This document shows positions 14,261 through 17,594 of a stretch of DNA of 17,594 nt, piece by piece (within the stretch, counting starts at the first letter, position 1; each line of letters opens with the position of its first letter). The translations under genes were made by a program, and so were the position numbers. The notes under the pieces are model-generated. The model searched no databases and was not told where the DNA came from. It was given only the letters and a program-made list of their open reading frames with translations. The stretch is from Cacconaster sp045617505 (GTDB taxonomy: Bacteria > Bacteroidota > Bacteroidia > Bacteroidales > UBA932), in NCBI GenBank assembly GCA_045617505.1, contig JAZLIS010000125.1, positions 1 to 17,594 of the forward strand. Reading direction: 5' to 3'.

Positions 14261-15037
14261 ATGATAAGAAAATATAGAGTATATATACTTTTCGCCCTTA
14301 TTCTGGCGGTCGCAGTTGTTTTATATGCAATCTTCAAAGGTATCTGGACCTTCCCGAACTTGTCGGTGGGGAAAGGCGTCGGTCTGCTTCTCAATGCGGT
14401 TGCTTCCGCCTTGTATTGTCTGGCCCTTTCGTTCAGCGTGGTCAGCGGACGTAACAAACTGAAGGCTTCCTTCGGAAAAGCCTCTGTGATCGCTCTCTGG
14501 AGCGTGGTTCTGGGGCTTGCAGGAAAGTTTGTCAGTGAGTACCTGCTTCCCGGGGGCAGTCCTCTTGTCCTGCCGTTGTCAATGGCGGGGATTCTTGCAG
14601 TGACGCTGATTATCTATTTGAAATGCCGGAAAAGAGCTGCCGACAAGGTTTCTTCCACGGCCATAAGAAAAAGTGCCGCGGTGTCCGGTCAGTTGAAATA
14701 CACCTACCCGGTGCTTTACGGCGCTCTCACTGTTATGATGGCGGCCGATATAATCCATTATTCAGTCACATTCAGGGGAGTGTCCTGGAACCAGGAGACT
14801 TTAATTCCTCTTGTTGTAACACTCATTTCGCTGATTTTGTGGAGAATCGTCAAATGGAGAGGACCTCTGGCCATTGCTGTGGCCACGGATATATTCTATT
14901 TGTCCGCATTGCTTCACGCATTTGATTATACCTGCGGCTTTCAGGCGTTGGGAGCCTCTCTGGCTGCTTTTCTGGTTTTTGTTTCAGTTATTATTCCGAT
15001 ATCGGACCTCTATTTCAGAAAAGAAGAGAATATATGA
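14261..15037 (+). CDS. Multi-pass membrane protein of unknown function
   Basis: This 258-residue protein was not recognised. It has about eight hydrophobic segments, in order: YILFALILAVAVVLYAIF, GLLLNAVASALYCLALSF, SVIALWSVVLGLAGKF, LVLPLSMAGILAVTLIIYL, YPVLYGALTVMMAADIIHY, LIPLVVTLISLILWRIV, PLAIAVATDIFYLSALLHAF and SLAAFLVFVSVIIPISDLYF. A basic loop (KCRKRAADK, about 120-130) follows the fourth. ATG 14261 was preferred over TTG 14243, which overlaps queA and the -7 box. Its stop overlaps the acyltransferase start (ATGA), so translation is probably coupled, and a role near membrane lipid metabolism is possible but only inferred from context. Confidence 0.75.
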   Translation: MIRKYRVYILFALILAVAVVLYAIFKGIWTFPNLSVGKGVGLLLNAVASALYCLALSFSVVSGRNKLKASFGKASVIALWSVVLGLAGKFVSEYLLPGGSPLVLPLSMAGILAVTLIIYLKCRKRAADKVSSTAIRKSAAVSGQLKYTYPVLYGALTVMMAADIIHYSVTFRGVSWNQETLIPLVVTLISLILWRIVKWRGPLAIAVATDIFYLSALLHAFDYTCGFQALGASLAAFLVFVSVIIPISDLYFRKEENI

Positions 15038-16149
15038 ATTACGATGATATAAGGCCATATACCGATGCAGAGGCCTGTGAGGCTTTGAAACGTGTCTCCG
15101 AAAGTGTTTACGTTGATAAAATATCCGATTTCCTTTTTCCCGGTCAGGATCCGGCACTTCTCAGGTACCTGCTTGCAAGTGTGAAGGACGTTGATGATTT
15201 CCAGACGAGGATAATGTACAGGGCCGTAGAAAGTATAATAGACAAGACTTCCGACGGCCTGACATACGACGGTCTGGAATATTTCGAGGGGGGCAAGACC
15301 TATCTGATGCTCTCCACTCACAGAGACATTGTTCTGGATCCCGCTTTGATACAATGGGTGCTGAAGGCCAACAAAATGCCTCTGACAGAGATAGCTGCCG
15401 GTGACAATCTGATTTCCACCCAACTTCTCGAAGATCTTATGAGATCAAACAGAATGATAAAAGTGATTCGCAGCTCCAACCCAAGAGAGGTTTACAACTC
15501 ATCCATAGTGCTTTCTTCCTATATGAGGGAGCGTATTCATGACCCTAAGGCTCCGGCTTCAATATGGATTGCTCACAGAAACGGACGCACCAAGGACGGC
15601 CGCGATGCGACTGAGCAGGGGCTTGTGAAGATGATATCGATAAGCGGTGAGACGGACTTTGTGAAAAATATCGGCGAACTGAATATTATGCCTGTGGCAA
15701 TCTCTTATGAGATAGAGAGTTGTGATCTTCTCAAGGCCATGGAGGTCCATATCAGAAGAGCCACCGGTTCCTATCACAAGAAGGAAGGGGAGGATACCGC
15801 AAGTATCATCCAGGGTATTGTGCGGCCCAAGGGCCGAATTCATATCAGTTTCTGCCCCCCAATAACGAAGGCGGAGATAGAAGATGCTGCCTCTTTTGAG
15901 AAGAATGAACGTTACCGCCGTCTGGCGGAAATCATAGATGTCCGTCACAGAAAGGGGTTCCGTATATGGCCCAACAATATTGCCGCCGCGGAAATTGTCA
16001 GAGGGCTGTCGGCAAGCGATACCAAGGCTACGGAATCATTCCTGTCATATGTGGCAAGAAGGCTTGAGGAAGTACCGGAAGGCCTTGACAAAGAGGCTGT
16101 AAGAGATATCCTTATTGAGATTTATGCCGCTCCGGCACTGAATGTGTGA
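15034..16149 (+). CDS. Glycerol-3-phosphate/lysophosphatidate-type acyltransferase
   Basis: This 371-residue protein belongs to the glycerolipid acyltransferase (PlsB/PlsC) superfamily, which adds fatty acyl chains in phospholipid synthesis at the inner membrane. The catalytic motif is STHRDIVLDPAL (94-105) and the phosphate-binding motif is IAHRNGRTKDG (179-189), equivalent to EGTRSR. A later FCPPIT matches the family's conserved proline motif. The catalytic box has five residues between His96 and Asp102 instead of the textbook four, unless Asp98 plays the role. There is no clear membrane helix. It is translationally coupled to the membrane-protein gene upstream and converges on luxS with a 5-nt gap. 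Confidence 0.85.
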   Translation: MNYDDIRPYTDAEACEALKRVSESVYVDKISDFLFPGQDPALLRYLLASVKDVDDFQTRIMYRAVESIIDKTSDGLTYDGLEYFEGGKTYLMLSTHRDIVLDPALIQWVLKANKMPLTEIAAGDNLISTQLLEDLMRSNRMIKVIRSSNPREVYNSSIVLSSYMRERIHDPKAPASIWIAHRNGRTKDGRDATEQGLVKMISISGETDFVKNIGELNIMPVAISYEIESCDLLKAMEVHIRRATGSYHKKEGEDTASIIQGIVRPKGRIHISFCPPITKAEIEDAASFEKNERYRRLAEIIDVRHRKGFRIWPNNIAAAEIVRGLSASDTKATESFLSYVARRLEEVPEGLDKEAVRDILIEIYAAPALNV

Positions 16150-16154
16150 GTATC

Positions 16155-16634
16155 CTATTCCGGATAGTTCAGATTGTCCGGCGTGAGATTTTCCAATACC
16201 TCGTGCAGATATTTTCCTGCCTCTCTTCGTGCGGTGGGAAGGTCCTGAAAGCTCCAGTTTCCACAGTCCCGAGGACTGGCTCCGGGGATTTCTCCTTCGT
16301 AATTTTCTATGAATGAGAAGGTTTCTCTCATAAGACCTGTTATGTCATTTGGCTGGAGATCGCCCTTTAAAAGCAGATAGCAACCAGTCAGGCAGCCCAT
16401 AGGGCCCCAGTAAACAATTTTGTCGGCCCATACAGGATGATTCCTGAGGAAGGTGGCTGCAAGGTGTTCAATGGTATGCATAGATTCGGCTCCGGCTGCC
16501 GCTTCGCGGTTGGGCTCCTTCATTCTTATGTCAAAGGTGGTGACAACCTGCCCCCCGACATTGTCCTTGCGGGAAACGTAGATTCCGCGCAGAAGTCTGG
16601 TGTGGTCAATCGTGAAACTGGGTATTTTTTTCAT
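16155..16634 (-). CDS. luxS: S-ribosylhomocysteine lyase
   Basis: This 159-residue cytoplasmic metalloenzyme splits S-ribosylhomocysteine to homocysteine and DPD, the precursor of autoinducer-2. The metal site HTIEH (53-57) with E56 as base, the catalytic Cys81 in GPMGCLTGCYLLLKG, and the third ligand Cys124 in PGASPRDCGNW are all present. Length is normal. It converges on the acyltransferase gene and diverges from the DUF2461 gene. No obvious consensus -7 box or riboswitch was seen in the 63 nt upstream. Confidence 0.97.
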   Translation of the reverse strand: MKKIPSFTIDHTRLLRGIYVSRKDNVGGQVVTTFDIRMKEPNREAAAGAESMHTIEHLAATFLRNHPVWADKIVYWGPMGCLTGCYLLLKGDLQPNDITGLMRETFSFIENYEGEIPGASPRDCGNWSFQDLPTARREAGKYLHEVLENLTPDNLNYPE

Positions 16635-16672
16635 ATCAGGGACAATTTATAAAAAAATAACGGATAGTTTGC

Positions 16673-16681
16673 TAATTTTGT
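16673..16681 (+). promoter_or_regulatory. -7 box of the DUF2461 gene
   Basis: TAATTTTGT matches TAnnTTTG and overlaps a possible GTG start at 16680. It therefore favours translation from ATG 16698. Confidence 0.5.
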
Positions 16682-16697
16682 GAAACCGCTTGCAAAT

Positions 16698-17408
16698 ATG
16701 GAACAAGTTTTACGTTTTCTCCGTGACCTGAACCTCAATAACAACAGGGAATGGTTCAATGCCCATAAGTCTGAATATCTTGAGGCGAAGCGTATTTTTG
16801 ATGCTTTTGCTCTCGATTTGTGCGAAGGAGTGAGGGTTTTTGACCATTCTATCGGACCCCTCGGAATCGGTGACATAACCTACCGTATCTATCGGGACAT
16901 CCGTTTTTCTCCCGACAAATCACCCTATAAGTGCCATTTTGGAGTATTCATCTGTCCGGAGGGGAGAAAATCCGGGTATTGCGGCTACTATTTTCAGGTC
17001 AGCGCAGCTGACAAAGGAGGCTGGGAGAGCTCTCATATAGTAGCGGCAGGGGATTATATGACAGAACCCAAGGTGTTGAAAATAATCAGAGAAGACATTG
17101 AATTGGGAGGAGGGGATTTCCGTAGGATATGTCAGCGGGCCGACAGACGTTTTTCCATCGACACCGGCAATTCTCTCAAGAAGGTGCCAAGAGGTTTTCC
17201 CACTGATTCTCCGGATTCAGACTTTTTTAAACTCAAGAATTTCTGCCTTGTATATCATCCTGACGAATCGTTTGTCACATCATCTGATTTAAAGAATAAC
17301 CTTATATCAATGTTCAGGAGTGCCGCACCGTTCGTGGCTTATGTAAATAGAGCAGTGAAGTACTCCAGAGAAGAAGAAATAGTACCGGATTGGGCACGCC
17401 CAAAATGA
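16698..17408 (+). CDS. DUF2461 domain-containing protein
   Basis: This 236-residue protein matches the DUF2461 family, of unknown biochemical function. Family marks are MEQVLRFLRDLNLNNNREWFNAHKSEY at the start, then ITYRIYRDIRFSPDKSPYK and GYYFQVS. A GTG at 16680 would add six residues but lies inside the -7 box, and family members usually begin near the F-L-x-x-L-x-x-N-N-x-R-E-W-F motif. It is a single gene, divergent from luxS. No signal peptide or membrane segment was seen, so it is likely cytoplasmic. Confidence 0.88.
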   Translation: MEQVLRFLRDLNLNNNREWFNAHKSEYLEAKRIFDAFALDLCEGVRVFDHSIGPLGIGDITYRIYRDIRFSPDKSPYKCHFGVFICPEGRKSGYCGYYFQVSAADKGGWESSHIVAAGDYMTEPKVLKIIREDIELGGGDFRRICQRADRRFSIDTGNSLKKVPRGFPTDSPDSDFFKLKNFCLVYHPDESFVTSSDLKNNLISMFRSAAPFVAYVNRAVKYSREEEIVPDWARPK

Positions 17409-17425
17409 TATAAAAATAACATAAG

Positions 17426-17455
17426 CCTCGTACCAGCCTTGGCCGGGGCACAGAT
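17426..17455. terminator. Weak hairpin between the DUF2461 gene and the minus-strand partial gene
   Basis: GCCTCG pairs imperfectly with CGGGGC, with an inner GCC/GGC, in the gap between two convergent genes. On the minus strand it is followed by TTATG then TTATTTTTA, which suits a terminator for the partial gene. The stem is mismatched. Confidence 0.3.
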
Positions 17456-17504
17456 AAACAAAAAAAATGGAAGTATCTTTAAAGCATCTAAGCAAGTAGG
17501 CCAG

Positions 17505-17594
17505 TCATTCTATGGGTTCGCAGCCCAGCAAATAGTATGGTCCTGCGAGTCTGTAGAATGAATATTGGCCGTTAGATGCCGTATAGAAGCTTAC
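17505..17594 (-). CDS. C-terminal fragment of an unidentified protein
   Basis: A minus-strand frame open to the window edge ends VSFYTASNGQYSFYRLAGPYY then LLGCEPIE and TGA at 17505-17507. Twenty-nine residues are too few to name a family. The Tyr/Gly-rich end is compatible with an exported protein, but nothing more can be said. Confidence 0.4.
   Translation of the reverse strand, partial: VSFYTASNGQYSFYRLAGPYYLLGCEPIE

Noticed and set aside
16635..16697. SAM/SAH-type riboswitch upstream of luxS
   Set aside because: The gap is short, AT-rich and without recognisable riboswitch pairing.

Overview
The window looks like chromosomal DNA of a member of the Bacteroidales (phylum Bacteroidota). 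The order L28 end - L33 - DUF4295 is typical of that group. Promoters carry the Bacteroidota -7 box TAnnTTTG. There are fimbrillin-like and FISUMP lipoproteins, a Bacteroidota-type XRE regulator, and a glutaminyl cyclase of the kind linked to the Bacteroidetes 'Q-rule'. No plasmid, phage, IS or CRISPR signature was seen, and the genus cannot be fixed from sequence alone.

Layout. 1-469: end of rpmB, rpmG and a DUF4295 gene, closed by a strong terminator. 576-3480: a surface module of two fimbrillin-like lipoproteins. The first is broken by a frameshift at a C7 tract just after its lipobox. The second has a fimbrillin-like part, a Big_2 domain and a C-terminal FISUMP domain that resembles the variable domains of diversity-generating retroelement targets. 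3484-4306: a hairpin-rich non-coding stretch, then tRNA-Thr(CGT) and RNase P RNA on the minus strand, only 7 nt apart. 4348-7756: a plus-strand run of glutaminyl cyclase, recR, a degenerate dihydroorotate-dehydrogenase-like protein and cinA, ending almost stop-to-stop with a minus-strand corA. 8809-10911: a secreted GH36-like alpha-galactosidase on the plus strand, followed by a degraded coding-like stretch. 11179-12510: minus-strand XRE regulator, then a phosphodiesterase-like lipoprotein. 12511-13034: a very AT-rich gene-free region with nested inverted repeats. 13035-16149: queA, an eight-helix membrane protein and a glycerolipid acyltransferase, tightly packed. 16155-17408: luxS (minus) diverging from a DUF2461 gene (plus). 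17505-17594: the C-terminus of an unidentified minus-strand gene.

How genes work together. Most of the window is housekeeping: ribosome, RNase P/tRNA, recombination repair, NMN deamidase, queuosine, LuxS and phospholipid synthesis. Accessory surface functions are interleaved: fimbrillin/FISUMP lipoproteins, alpha-galactosidase and a phosphodiesterase lipoprotein. Several genes have a near-perfect -7 box only a few bases before the ATG, which suggests leaderless or ultra-short-leader mRNAs. No complete novel system is proven. The best leads are the DGR-like variable domain with a downstream hairpin, the C7 frameshift, the rnpB-tRNA tandem and the structured AT-rich gap.
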